64,000 nucleotides of DNA from Bradyrhizobium sp. CIAT3101 (lineage in GTDB: Bacteria; Pseudomonadota; Alphaproteobacteria; Rhizobiales; Xanthobacteraceae), in NCBI RefSeq assembly GCF_029714945.1, contig NZ_CP121634.1, positions 2,749,001-2,813,000 of the forward strand, given 5' to 3'. Shown here in pieces: positions 7,859 through 16,113 of the stretch. The position numbers and the translations under genes are program-made. The notes under the pieces are model-generated. The model was not told where the DNA came from and ran no database searches. It was given only the letters and a program-made list of their open reading frames with translations. How positions within the stretch are numbered: position 1 is the stretch's first letter; each line of letters begins with the position of its first letter.

Positions 7859-8031
7859 CGCGAACCCTTTGCAGCATAGCGTCCCACCGAGATCGTGGAA
7901 GGTGCTCGTTGCGGCCCTCTCGGGCCGCACGGCGCGATCACGACTGTTGTGACGAGACTGAATATTGCGGCAAGCGCATTAGCATTTCGACGGGACCAGC
8001 CGGCCAACATCCGATTTCAACGAGGTCATTC

Positions 8032-9633
8032 ATGAGCCTGATGCCTTCTGAAGAACTGTCGTCGGACCGGCCGTTCATCGATACCGTCATCTACGGCTCG
8101 CGCAAGAACGACTCGATCACGGACGTCACGGAAAGGTCGGTTGCCACCCAGCATCAGCTCAAAATCGGGGGCGCGACGCTCAAATACACGGCCCGGGCCG
8201 GGCATCTGGTCACGGCCGACCTCTATAGTGGGCAGCCGGCGGCGAAGATATTCTATGTGGCGTTTACCGCGAACGTGAAGAGCGCAAAGGAGCGCCCTGT
8301 CACCTTCTTCTACAATGGAGGGCCAGGCTCGTCGTCAGTCTACCTGTTGCTCGGTTCGTTCGGCCCGCGCCGCATCAAGACCAGCCTGCCGGACTTCACG
8401 CCGCCCGCGCCGTACGCGCTGGAAGACAATCCTGATAGTCTACTCGATCATTCGGATCTGGTTTTCATCAATCCGGTCGGCACCGGCTATTCGGCTGCCA
8501 TCGCGCCGAACAAGAACAGGGATTTCTGGGGTGTCGACCAGGACGCCCGGTGCATCAAACAGTTCATCAAGCGCTACCTGACCGTCTTCCAGCGCTGGAA
8601 TTCGCCGAAATTCCTTTTTGGCGAGTCGTACGGCACGCCCAGAACTTGCGTCCTCACCTGGATGCTGCACGAGGATGGCGTGGACCTGAATGGCGTCGTC
8701 CTGCAATCCTCCATCCTGGACTATTCCAAGACGAGCAATCCAATCGGGATGCTGCCGACCCTGGCGGCTGACGCGCTCTTTCACCACAAGGTCAAGCCGG
8801 TGCCAGGCGATCTTGCTTCCTTCATGAAATCGGTCGAGGAATTCGCCCGTGGGGACTACGCTCAAGCGTTGCCTCGGTATCCACAGATTGATCAGGCGGT
8901 GCTTCGACGTCTGAGCGAAATGATTGGAATACCGGAAGTCGTCTTGAGCTACTGGAAGCTCAATCCCGCCGCCGGAGAGGGAACGGTTTTTCTGACAAGT
9001 CTACTCCAGAGCGATGGGAAGGCGATCGGCGCCTATGATGGGCGCGTTAAAGCGAGCGAACAGGGAATCGCCGGGTCGATTGATCCGAACTCCGGCAACA
9101 ACGATCCGACGATGAACGCTATCGGCGGCGTCTATACCACCATGTGGAACGTCTATCTCAATGACGAGCTGAAATATACGTCGGTATCGCCATTTTTGGA
9201 TTCGAACGATCAGGCGTTCAACAACTGGGATTTCGGTCACGTCGATCCAACAGGCGCACAGAAGGGTGGTGCCGACACCCTCTACACCGCTGGCGACCTT
9301 GCCGCAGCCATGGCGCTCAATCTCAATTTGAAAGTGTTTTCGGCCAACGGCTACTACGATGCCGTCACACCGTTCTTTCAAACGATCCTGAACTTCGAAA
9401 ACATGCCCCTTGGCAGTTCGGATATGGCCGGCAGGATAACGATTCGAAATTATCCCTCGGGCCACATGGTCTATCTCGACAATGCTTCGAGGGCAGCGAT
9501 GAAAGCGGACCTCGCCGGATTCTATGACGAGCTGGAGCCTCGACCGCTGGCCGTCGCATCAGCGTCAGCTCGGTCTGCTACCAGACTTCACGGCGTCCCG
9601 GTACGAAGGCGTATGAGCCGGACTCCCTACTGA
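8032..9633 (+). CDS. Serine carboxypeptidase, family S10
   Basis: The 533-residue protein has all S10 landmarks: oxyanion segment YNGGPGSSS near residue 93, nucleophile Ser199 in FGESYGTP, catalytic Asp443 in NGYYDAVTP and His478 in SGHMVYLD. S10 enzymes remove C-terminal amino acids from peptides, mostly at acid pH, and are much commoner in eukaryotes than in bacteria. No signal peptide is seen. ATG 8032 was chosen over an upstream in-frame start because AACGAGGT lies just ahead of it and the earlier codons have no family match. It is the first gene of the likely operon with the LodA- and LodB-like genes, 89 bp before LodA, and it follows copy C. With the sedolisin it could reduce a polypeptide to free amino acids. 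Confidence 0.92.
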   Translation: MSLMPSEELSSDRPFIDTVIYGSRKNDSITDVTERSVATQHQLKIGGATLKYTARAGHLVTADLYSGQPAAKIFYVAFTANVKSAKERPVTFFYNGGPGSSSVYLLLGSFGPRRIKTSLPDFTPPAPYALEDNPDSLLDHSDLVFINPVGTGYSAAIAPNKNRDFWGVDQDARCIKQFIKRYLTVFQRWNSPKFLFGESYGTPRTCVLTWMLHEDGVDLNGVVLQSSILDYSKTSNPIGMLPTLAADALFHHKVKPVPGDLASFMKSVEEFARGDYAQALPRYPQIDQAVLRRLSEMIGIPEVVLSYWKLNPAAGEGTVFLTSLLQSDGKAIGAYDGRVKASEQGIAGSIDPNSGNNDPTMNAIGGVYTTMWNVYLNDELKYTSVSPFLDSNDQAFNNWDFGHVDPTGAQKGGADTLYTAGDLAAAMALNLNLKVFSANGYYDAVTPFFQTILNFENMPLGSSDMAGRITIRNYPSGHMVYLDNASRAAMKADLAGFYDELEPRPLAVASASARSATRLHGVPVRRRMSRTPY

Positions 9634-9722
9634 TCGTTTCGCAAGACCTTTCTGTTTCCTCATCGGGGGTTCATCAGCGCAAGCGAGATGGTAACCCCCG
9701 AGCATCTTGTGGGCCCGGCGTC

Positions 9723-12700
9723 ATGACCATATTCAGAATTCATCCCGCCATCGGCGTCGCGCGTGTCGGCAATTCCGATGACTATGTCATCGCGCCGGAG
9801 ACGATGGCGGGCAGCTTACTTCCCGGCGGCGGCCGTCTGACAGGCGGATTGCCGATCCGGCGCGGGACGGAGTCCGATCCCATTCGCAGCAGCGATCTTC
9901 GCGATGGGTCCGGGGCCCTGAAGCGTCACGCCGCGCGGTTTCGCCTTTTTTCCTACGCTGATGGCGGTTCGGAAAGCTGGCCCCGTGGCGACGGGCGCGA
10001 AGTGCGGATCGGCGACGAGATCGACGGGCGAAGGATCGCAGACATCATCTGGACCGTGCATGTCGCGAACAAGAAGACCAACTGGTTCATTCTCGCCGAG
10101 AGCGATCCGCAGGGAATCGCAAGCTACGAGGACGGGAATCTCCCCCCGATCCGAAATCCGTCCCTGACGCAGGCCGGCGCTCCGCAGCCGCCCGATAAGC
10201 TCGGAACGCTCGCTTCGCCGGATCGCTTGCGCAAGCTCGTGATCGATCCGGGCCCGCGTGTCGTATCCGGCGTGTCGGCAGCGCCTGTCCGCTTTGATGC
10301 ACCGACACCTGCCAGATATTTCGACGGTGCCCGCGGAGCGGTCGTCGATATGCCGAACTACCCGAAATCGTTTCCATCCGATGACCTTGGGCAACTCGAT
10401 TGCCCGTCTGGTGCGATCGACAGCCTGGGCGAAATTCAAACCGATTCCTCCGGCCGGCTTCTCGTGCTCGGCGGTCGCGGCCGCGCGGTTGCGTGGAAGA
10501 TTGCGGGAAAGTCGCCCCTCGACGATGACGTCAACAACGATCAATGGTTCGACGACACATCGGACGGGCCAGTCAGCGCGACGATCGTCTTCGAGGACGG
10601 CGGCCGTGCAGCCGCCCACGGCGCGTGGGTGACGGCGACCGATCCTTCCTTCGCGCCGCAAATCCTCAACGTCGTCTCGATGTGGGATGATGTCTACGAC
10701 GTCTGGGTACGACAGCTCGAACTCGCCCCCGACATATTCGACAACGCGACCAGGGACTACAACCCGGCCTACATGCCCACTTTCGTCGACCAGGTTGCGC
10801 CCATCCTCAAAAGCGCGAGCCAGCAGCACTGGGTGGCCAATCTCAGCCAAACCGGCATCTCCGCACATGCTGCTTTGGCGCGGATTACGGAAACGACCGA
10901 TCCCGCGCGGACGTCACTCGCAGGTCTTTCCGCAGTCTTCAGGGATCCGTCGCAGGATCAGAAGAGAAATACTACACTAATGCCCTTGCACCTCGGCGAT
11001 GCAGATGAGTCGCTGCTCGCTCTGCGGAGAACGCAGTACTTCTTCCTGCAGCAATGGAACAAGGGGCTCGGCCATTTTCGGCCTGGCTTGAGCGCCCTCG
11101 GCCCGGGAGAGTTCCTCGACAAAGCGACACTCGTCAATTGCATCGGAGGCAGGTTGAGCCCGGGGATCGATCTGACATTCGTGATGCGCGAGCCGGCGCT
11201 CTACGTACTTCCCTGGCAGACGTCGGGAGCCGGGCCGTTCAGAATTCGGGCGAAGGCGCTTGCTTACGATGCCGGACTCGCCGGCGGTAGACCATTCCTC
11301 AGTGTCGGTTACGTTCCTCGCCATGACGATCAGTCGGGTCTTGAGCCCGGTGATCTCTCCAAGTTCCTGGCCCTGCCGTGGCACACCGATTACAATTCTT
11401 GCGCAACCCATCCGCTCGATCCTCCTGTGGGCAAGACTCGGACCTTGTTCTGGTCGTGGCCGGCGCAGCGGCCAGTTGCGGTCTACGACGCATCCCAGGT
11501 GGGCTGGGGACCACGCGACCTCAACGATCCAACCGACGGCTTCCAGCTGGGGCCGCAGCTATGGTCGCTGCGCGGCTGGGGCACTGACGCTGCGGATGCG
11601 GAGAATTGGGGAAGATATCAAGAGCGCAAGGACATGCTCTATAACTGGCACCGCATCGGCACGGTGCTGCAGTCTCCGGCGATTGCCGATCTGCCCCAGT
11701 CCAGTCCGCCTGGCGCCAGCGTGCCTGAAGACTGGTACCTCGAGGTCGAGAGCCAGCTGCGCGACACCGGCCAAACGCCGGTCGTGCCTTTCCCGAACTA
11801 TGCCACGGAAATTCCCACTCCAGATCCGAAGCCGACACATGATGACGCCGGGCCGACCCCCGACAATCTGAATCCGGGTGCTGTTCGGGAGTTGTTTCAT
11901 CAACTTCTCAACATCGACGAATATCCCGGAGCGCTGCGGAATGCACGGCGCTATGTGGACTTCTGGTTGAAATGGGCCGAAGTCTTTTCGCTCGATCCCA
12001 CGGTTGCCTCGTACGATCGCACGTTCTTCCCCTATTCGCCTCAGGCGATCGAGGACAGGATGCAGCTGATCTACCAGGAACTGTCGGATGACGCCGATCT
12101 CGTGGACCCCGACCCGTTGATCACGAACGTCGGGCAGATGATTACCCGTATCAAGCAGTTTACGCCGCTGAACTTGCTGGACGGCGCCTGGCTTCGCAAC
12201 ATCGGGAAGGCTGGCCCGACGGACGAAGTGCGCGCGCTGCTGTTTTCGATCTGGATGGACGAGTTCGGCGACGGGGAGGTGTCGAAAAACCACTGCAACA
12301 TCTATCTCGACCTCTGTCATAGCGTCGGGTTCTATCCACCGGAGCTCACCAGCCGCGAGTTTGCGTTCGACGAGGAGCTTCTGGACAGCGCGTTTACGGT
12401 GCCGACATTCGAGCTCGCGATCTCGGAGTTCACCGAGGAATACTATCCAGAGATCCTCGGCATGACGCTGCAGCTGGAGTGGGAAGTGCTCGGTCTCAAG
12501 CCAACCCGCGATCTCCTCGCGAGCTTGGGACTGAATTCGCATTTCTACGTCATGCATATCGGTATCGACAACGCCGTCAACGGCCACGGTCGTCGTGCGC
12601 TCGATGCGGTTCTGCTCTATCTCCAGACGATACAGGGGGCCGGTGGGACCGATGCGGTCAACAAGGCATGGCGGCGGATCTGGAACGGCTACGTCGCATT

Positions 12701-13496
12701 CGGGCAGATCGGAAGTTTGGGCGCGCAGCTCCATGATCTCATAACCAATCCTCCGAGCCTGGAAGAGAGGATGATCGCGCTCATCAAGAGCAAGGCCGAT
12801 TTCGGCAGTCGAAACCACCAGGCCCACGCATTGCGCGGGACGCCGATCAACGAGCTGTTCGCCGTGCCGGACCAGTTCCTGCAGCTCATAAAGTCCGATC
12901 TGTTGACACCCGGTGATTGGGAGAACAGCAGGCTGAACCAGCTGATCCAGTTTCAGACAGGCGCGATGTTCAGGGTGTTTACCGATGATGAGATCGATCT
13001 CCTGAGGGACTATACCTTGTCTTTGGCCGGCGGTCCGAAGCCGCCTCCGCCAAAGGGGCTGCCACCCGCGGCTGCCATGGAGGCGGTGCTCAAGCAATTG
13101 AAGTCACAGCAGACAGGCACGCCCGGGCACACGGCGAATTCGCTCACTGACGAGTCCGGAGTGGCGCATACGATCGCCTGGTGGTTCGATCAGCCGCCGG
13201 CTGCGTTCATGGCAGCTCTCGCATCGCCTCGTAACAACATGATCACGCCGGGAGATCCCGGGGCGAGCGCCTTCCTTACAACGTGGATTGCGCCCAATGG
13301 ACCGATGGGAGGCGTATTTGGCCAGATGGCCGTGGACTCTCCCGGCATGACGTGTCGTGCAGTCGTTCAACGCTGGATCGCCAATGGTTGTCCGGCCGTC
13401 GACGAGGTCATTCGAATGCTGCGGCTCACCACGCCGTCGCCGAAGCGGCAGCGGCACAAGACCGGACGCATGTTTGGGATGGGTAGTGTCCATTGA
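9723..13496 (+). CDS. LodA-like CTQ oxidase fused to a haem-oxygenase-like diiron (HDO) domain
   Basis: The 1257-residue protein begins FRIHPAIGVARVGNSDDY, the hallmark start of LodA/GoxA amino-acid oxidases. Such enzymes are about 700 residues and build a cysteine tryptophylquinone. Cys560 in WHTDYNSC with Trp577 or Trp579 in FWSWPAQRP are candidate cofactor residues. From about residue 717 the pattern changes to an HDO-type domain: LLNIDEYPGALRNARRYVDF, then Glu847 and His857 in a WMDEFGDGEVSKNH context, Glu919, and His945, Asp949 and His955 in YVMHIGIDNAVNGH. These resemble the metal ligands of diiron HDO enzymes. A tail (about 1165-1235, ending in a QRWIANGCP motif) resembles cytochrome-like modules but has no CXXCH. 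There is no signal peptide. Its 3' end overlaps the LodB start. The substrate is unknown; the HDO call is mine from motifs. Confidence 0.85.
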   Translation: MTIFRIHPAIGVARVGNSDDYVIAPETMAGSLLPGGGRLTGGLPIRRGTESDPIRSSDLRDGSGALKRHAARFRLFSYADGGSESWPRGDGREVRIGDEIDGRRIADIIWTVHVANKKTNWFILAESDPQGIASYEDGNLPPIRNPSLTQAGAPQPPDKLGTLASPDRLRKLVIDPGPRVVSGVSAAPVRFDAPTPARYFDGARGAVVDMPNYPKSFPSDDLGQLDCPSGAIDSLGEIQTDSSGRLLVLGGRGRAVAWKIAGKSPLDDDVNNDQWFDDTSDGPVSATIVFEDGGRAAAHGAWVTATDPSFAPQILNVVSMWDDVYDVWVRQLELAPDIFDNATRDYNPAYMPTFVDQVAPILKSASQQHWVANLSQTGISAHAALARITETTDPARTSLAGLSAVFRDPSQDQKRNTTLMPLHLGDADESLLALRRTQYFFLQQWNKGLGHFRPGLSALGPGEFLDKATLVNCIGGRLSPGIDLTFVMREPALYVLPWQTSGAGPFRIRAKALAYDAGLAGGRPFLSVGYVPRHDDQSGLEPGDLSKFLALPWHTDYNSCATHPLDPPVGKTRTLFWSWPAQRPVAVYDASQVGWGPRDLNDPTDGFQLGPQLWSLRGWGTDAADAENWGRYQERKDMLYNWHRIGTVLQSPAIADLPQSSPPGASVPEDWYLEVESQLRDTGQTPVVPFPNYATEIPTPDPKPTHDDAGPTPDNLNPGAVRELFHQLLNIDEYPGALRNARRYVDFWLKWAEVFSLDPTVASYDRTFFPYSPQAIEDRMQLIYQELSDDADLVDPDPLITNVGQMITRIKQFTPLNLLDGAWLRNIGKAGPTDEVRALLFSIWMDEFGDGEVSKNHCNIYLDLCHSVGFYPPELTSREFAFDEELLDSAFTVPTFELAISEFTEEYYPEILGMTLQLEWEVLGLKPTRDLLASLGLNSHFYVMHIGIDNAVNGHGRRALDAVLLYLQTIQGAGGTDAVNKAWRRIWNGYVAFGQIGSLGAQLHDLITNPPSLEERMIALIKSKADFGSRNHQAHALRGTPINELFAVPDQFLQLIKSDLLTPGDWENSRLNQLIQFQTGAMFRVFTDDEIDLLRDYTLSLAGGPKPPPPKGLPPAAAMEAVLKQLKSQQTGTPGHTANSLTDESGVAHTIAWWFDQPPAAFMAALASPRNNMITPGDPGASAFLTTWIAPNGPMGGVFGQMAVDSPGMTCRAVVQRWIANGCPAVDEVIRMLRLTTPSPKRQRHKTGRMFGMGSVH

Positions 13497-14746
13497 GCGG
13501 AGCGATCAGGAGCGACGTCGTCGTGGTCGGTGGAGGAATTGCCGCCTGCGCTACCGCTATCGCGCTCGCTCGAACAGGCGTCAGGACCGGCCTGTCCTAT
13601 TCCGTAACCACCAGACCGCGGCTGGCGGTCGGTGAGACCGTCCCGCCCGATGTACGGAAACTTCTCGGTGAACTAGGGGCTTGGGAGAAGTTTCTCGAGC
13701 AAAGGCATGAGGCATGCCTCGGCAGTTGTTCGGCATGGGGCGGGACGGAGCTGGGTTATAATGATTTCGTGTTGAATCCGCAGGGCAGCGGTTGGCACCT
13801 GGACCGAGCCCGGTTCGAGGCGCTGCTGCTCGGAGAAGCAGAAAGCCGCGGCGTTGCCCTTTTCCCGATCGCCAAATGCGCCTCACTCGAGCAGGCTGCG
13901 GACGGAGGCATCGTTCTCGGCGCGATCACCCCGAGCGGGGACGGCCGGCATCTCACGGCGCGCTACATCGTCGATGCCACCGGATCGCGCTCGGTGATTG
14001 CGCGCCAGATGGGCGCGCGCCAGATCCCGCTGGATCGATTGAGCTTTGTCTATGGGTTCTTCGATGCGCCGGAGGCGGCCGCTCCCTCGCAACTCACGCT
14101 GCTCGAAGCGCAGGAGCTCGGCTGGTGGTACAAGGCGCGGTTGCCCGATCGCAGGCTCGCCATCGCCTTTGCCTCGGACGCCTCGATCATTCGGGACCAT
14201 AATCTTGCGCACGCGAGCGAGTGGCTCGCTCTTCTCCGCACGACGAGCCATGTGGCGCAGGCGATCGAAGGATATCGGCTGAAGGATATCGTCGTGCGCG
14301 CCGCACCAAGCTTTCGCCTGGACCGCGTCACCGGCGCCAATTGGTTGGCCGTAGGAGATGCGGCCGCGGCCTGTGATCCAATTTCCTCACAGGGCATCAT
14401 GAACGCGTTGGAGGACGGCATTCGCGCCGCCGCTGCAATTGCCGGCGTCCTCGGCGGGCGTTCCGACGGCAACGATCGCTACGCCCGATATCTCGACGCC
14501 CGATACACCGAATATGTGGTGAACCGAAACTATCTCTATGGCCTGGAGCGGCGTTGGCCGAAATCGCCGTTCTGGCAACGACGATACGCTCGCAGCGGCG
14601 CAGCGCAATCTGCCGAGGAGAGGGTTGTGCAACAACGGATGTTGGTTTTTGGTAGCTCGAACGACGCCGCGCCGTTCGCGTCGGATCAGATGTCTGCCTT
14701 CAGCTCGAGGCTCGACGAGCCGCAATTGCGGTCATCTCGAGCTTGA
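13493..14746 (+). CDS. LodB-like FAD-dependent maturation protein for the LodA-type oxidase
   Basis: The 417-residue flavoprotein has an N-terminal FAD-binding fold (DVVVVGGGIAACATAIALAR, residues 8-27) and a second motif LAVGDAAAACDPISSQGI. It belongs to the halogenase/geranylgeranyl-reductase-like group that includes LodB. In known systems LodB is needed to form the tryptophylquinone in its partner oxidase. The start is a TTG at 13493 that overlaps the LodA stop codon (TTGA), implying translational coupling and a near-fixed ratio of the two proteins. Its 3' end runs 47 bp into the convergent RidA gene. Because it sits with LodA, a maturation role is much likelier than an independent halogenase. 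Confidence 0.85.
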   Translation: MSGAIRSDVVVVGGGIAACATAIALARTGVRTGLSYSVTTRPRLAVGETVPPDVRKLLGELGAWEKFLEQRHEACLGSCSAWGGTELGYNDFVLNPQGSGWHLDRARFEALLLGEAESRGVALFPIAKCASLEQAADGGIVLGAITPSGDGRHLTARYIVDATGSRSVIARQMGARQIPLDRLSFVYGFFDAPEAAAPSQLTLLEAQELGWWYKARLPDRRLAIAFASDASIIRDHNLAHASEWLALLRTTSHVAQAIEGYRLKDIVVRAAPSFRLDRVTGANWLAVGDAAAACDPISSQGIMNALEDGIRAAAAIAGVLGGRSDGNDRYARYLDARYTEYVVNRNYLYGLERRWPKSPFWQRRYARSGAAQSAEERVVQQRMLVFGSSNDAAPFASDQMSAFSSRLDEPQLRSSRA

Positions 14747-15059
14747 CGCCGGGGCCGAGGTCGGCCACTCCGATAGCCGCGCGCGCCGGTAGAGAAGTCT
14801 CCGCGAAAAATGCTTTCCAGGCCGTATTGAATGCGGCCTTCTCGCTGAGCTTCGTCAGGAAGATCGTCACTTGCAGCACATGAGACCGGTCAGATCCCAG
14901 TGTGTCCAGCAAGCGCGACAACTGGCCCAGTACATCGTGTGCCTGGCCGACCATATCGAGGCTTGTGTCCTCGGGGACAATCCCGCCGATGTAGAGCACA
15001 CCGTTGTGCTCGACAACCTCGTGGAGCAATCCCTCATACGGTAGGACGCGCTTGATCAT
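14700..15059 (-). CDS. RidA/YjgF-family protein (probable imine/enamine deaminase)
   Basis: The 119-residue protein begins MIKRVLPYEG and carries the RidA pattern: VLYIGGIVPED near the N-terminus, a LPARAAIGVADLGPG segment with the key Arg, and an EMTAIAAR C-terminal strand. RidA proteins hydrolyse reactive 2-imino acids to keto acids. The ATG at 15059 is chosen because AAAGG lies just upstream and the family domain begins there. It converges on the LodB-like gene with a 47-bp overlap. LodA/GoxA-type oxidation of an amine gives an imine or aldehyde plus hydrogen peroxide, so imine hydrolysis is a plausible companion activity. That link is inference. Confidence 0.85.
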   Translation of the reverse strand: MIKRVLPYEGLLHEVVEHNGVLYIGGIVPEDTSLDMVGQAHDVLGQLSRLLDTLGSDRSHVLQVTIFLTKLSEKAAFNTAWKAFFAETSLPARAAIGVADLGPGVKLEMTAIAARRASS

Positions 15060-15189
15060 GATGCTGCCTTTGACGTTGCCGGTGCGACGAAAGCTGTACG
15101 GCGTATAATCGCCCACCTGACAAGTCAACACGCCTCATCATCAACGCGTCCCGGCTCGAAGCTTGTGCGCCGGCCATCCTCAAAGCATC

Positions 15190-15948
15190 CTAGACCCACC
15201 CGCCATCGACGACATAGTGCTGCGAGGTGCAAGCGGAAGCCTCGTCGGAAGCGAGGAAGACGGTGAACTTCGCGACCTCGTCCGGCACCAGCCTGCGCTT
15301 CAGGCACTGTCGCTGCTGCAGTTCGACCTCGCCCGCCGGCGTCATCCATTTCTCCAGCTGGCGCTCGGTCATGATCCAGCCCGGCGCGATCGCGTTCACG
15401 CGGATATTGTAGGGACCGTAGTCACGCGCCAGCGAGCGCGTCAGACCGATCACGCCTGATTTGCTGGCGGTGTAGGCGGCCATGCCGCCTTGTCCGGCCA
15501 TCCACGACACCGAGCCGAAATTGATGATGGCTCCGGCATTCGCAGCCTTCATGTCCGGCAGCACGGCTTGCGATGCAAAGAACTGGTGCTTCAGATTCAC
15601 CGCGATGCGGTCGTCCCAATATTCCGGCGTCATCTCCTCGGTCTTGTGCCGTTCGTCATGCGCCGCGTTGTTGATCAGGATGTTGATCGCGCCGTGCGCC
15701 TCGCGTGCCTCCGCCACCCCGGCGCGCAGCGCGGGAATGTCGGTCAGGTCGACGTGTTGGAAGTGCGCAGCCAGTCCCTGATTGGATAGCTCGCGCGCCA
15801 GGCGCTGGCCTTCGTCGACCTTGATGTCGAAGAACACGACCTTGGATTTCTGCTCCGCGAAGCGCCGCACGATCGCAGCACCAATTCCCGCTGCACCACC
15901 GGTGACGAGAACGACCTTGCCGGCGAGGTCGGAATAGATGGCAGCCAT
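15190..15948 (-). CDS. SDR-family dehydrogenase (probable sugar dehydrogenase)
   Basis: The 252-residue classical short-chain dehydrogenase has a TGGAAGIG cofactor motif at about residue 17, an NNAA motif, catalytic Ser in GSVSWMAG and Tyr/Lys in AYTASKSG. The Asp at the end of strand 2 (VVFFDIKVDE) favours NAD over NADP. The start ATG 15948 has GAGAGG five bases upstream; a GTG two codons earlier is possible. It is transcribed divergently from the sugar importer operon at 16114. Similar enzymes oxidise aldoses such as L-fucose or L-rhamnose, so it probably acts on the imported sugar rather than in the island to its left. Confidence 0.85.
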   Translation of the reverse strand: MAAIYSDLAGKVVLVTGGAAGIGAAIVRRFAEQKSKVVFFDIKVDEGQRLARELSNQGLAAHFQHVDLTDIPALRAGVAEAREAHGAINILINNAAHDERHKTEEMTPEYWDDRIAVNLKHQFFASQAVLPDMKAANAGAIINFGSVSWMAGQGGMAAYTASKSGVIGLTRSLARDYGPYNIRVNAIAPGWIMTERQLEKWMTPAGEVELQQRQCLKRRLVPDEVAKFTVFLASDEASACTSQHYVVDGGWV

Positions 15949-16023
15949 GGGCACCTCTCAAGTTTGTTGCGGGCGGCGATCAGGCCGCCCCGACTCTTTT
16001 CCGCACTTTAGCCATTCTGCCCG

Positions 16024-16060
16024 TGAGGTGCATAGGTCAGAATTTTAGTTGCGTACCTCA
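16024..16060. promoter_or_regulatory. Possible regulatory inverted repeat in SDR/importer divergent region
   Basis: TGAGGT (16024-16029) and ACCTCA (16055-16060) are reverse complements 25 bases apart, centred about 70 bp before the binding-protein start. An extra AGGTCA half lies between them. The spacing is wider than a usual LacI operator, so the site is tentative. Confidence 0.25.
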
Positions 16061-16113
16061 AAAATTGAAGGCAGGATTGCAGTCAAAGAATAAGACTCGA
16101 TCGGGAGGATGTG

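Noticed and set aside
9001..9465. A minus-strand frame within the S10 gene
   Set aside because: No independent motifs, and the plus-strand S10 triad is intact.
11559..13097. A 512-codon minus-strand frame across the LodA-like gene
   Set aside because: The sense strand has LodA and HDO-like motifs; the antisense product has none. Long antisense frames are expected at this GC content.
13239..13430. A c-type cytochrome module at the C-terminus of the LodA-like protein
   Set aside because: The QRWIANGCP pattern resembles cytochrome-like modules, but no CXXCH haem-binding motif is present, so haem attachment is not claimed.
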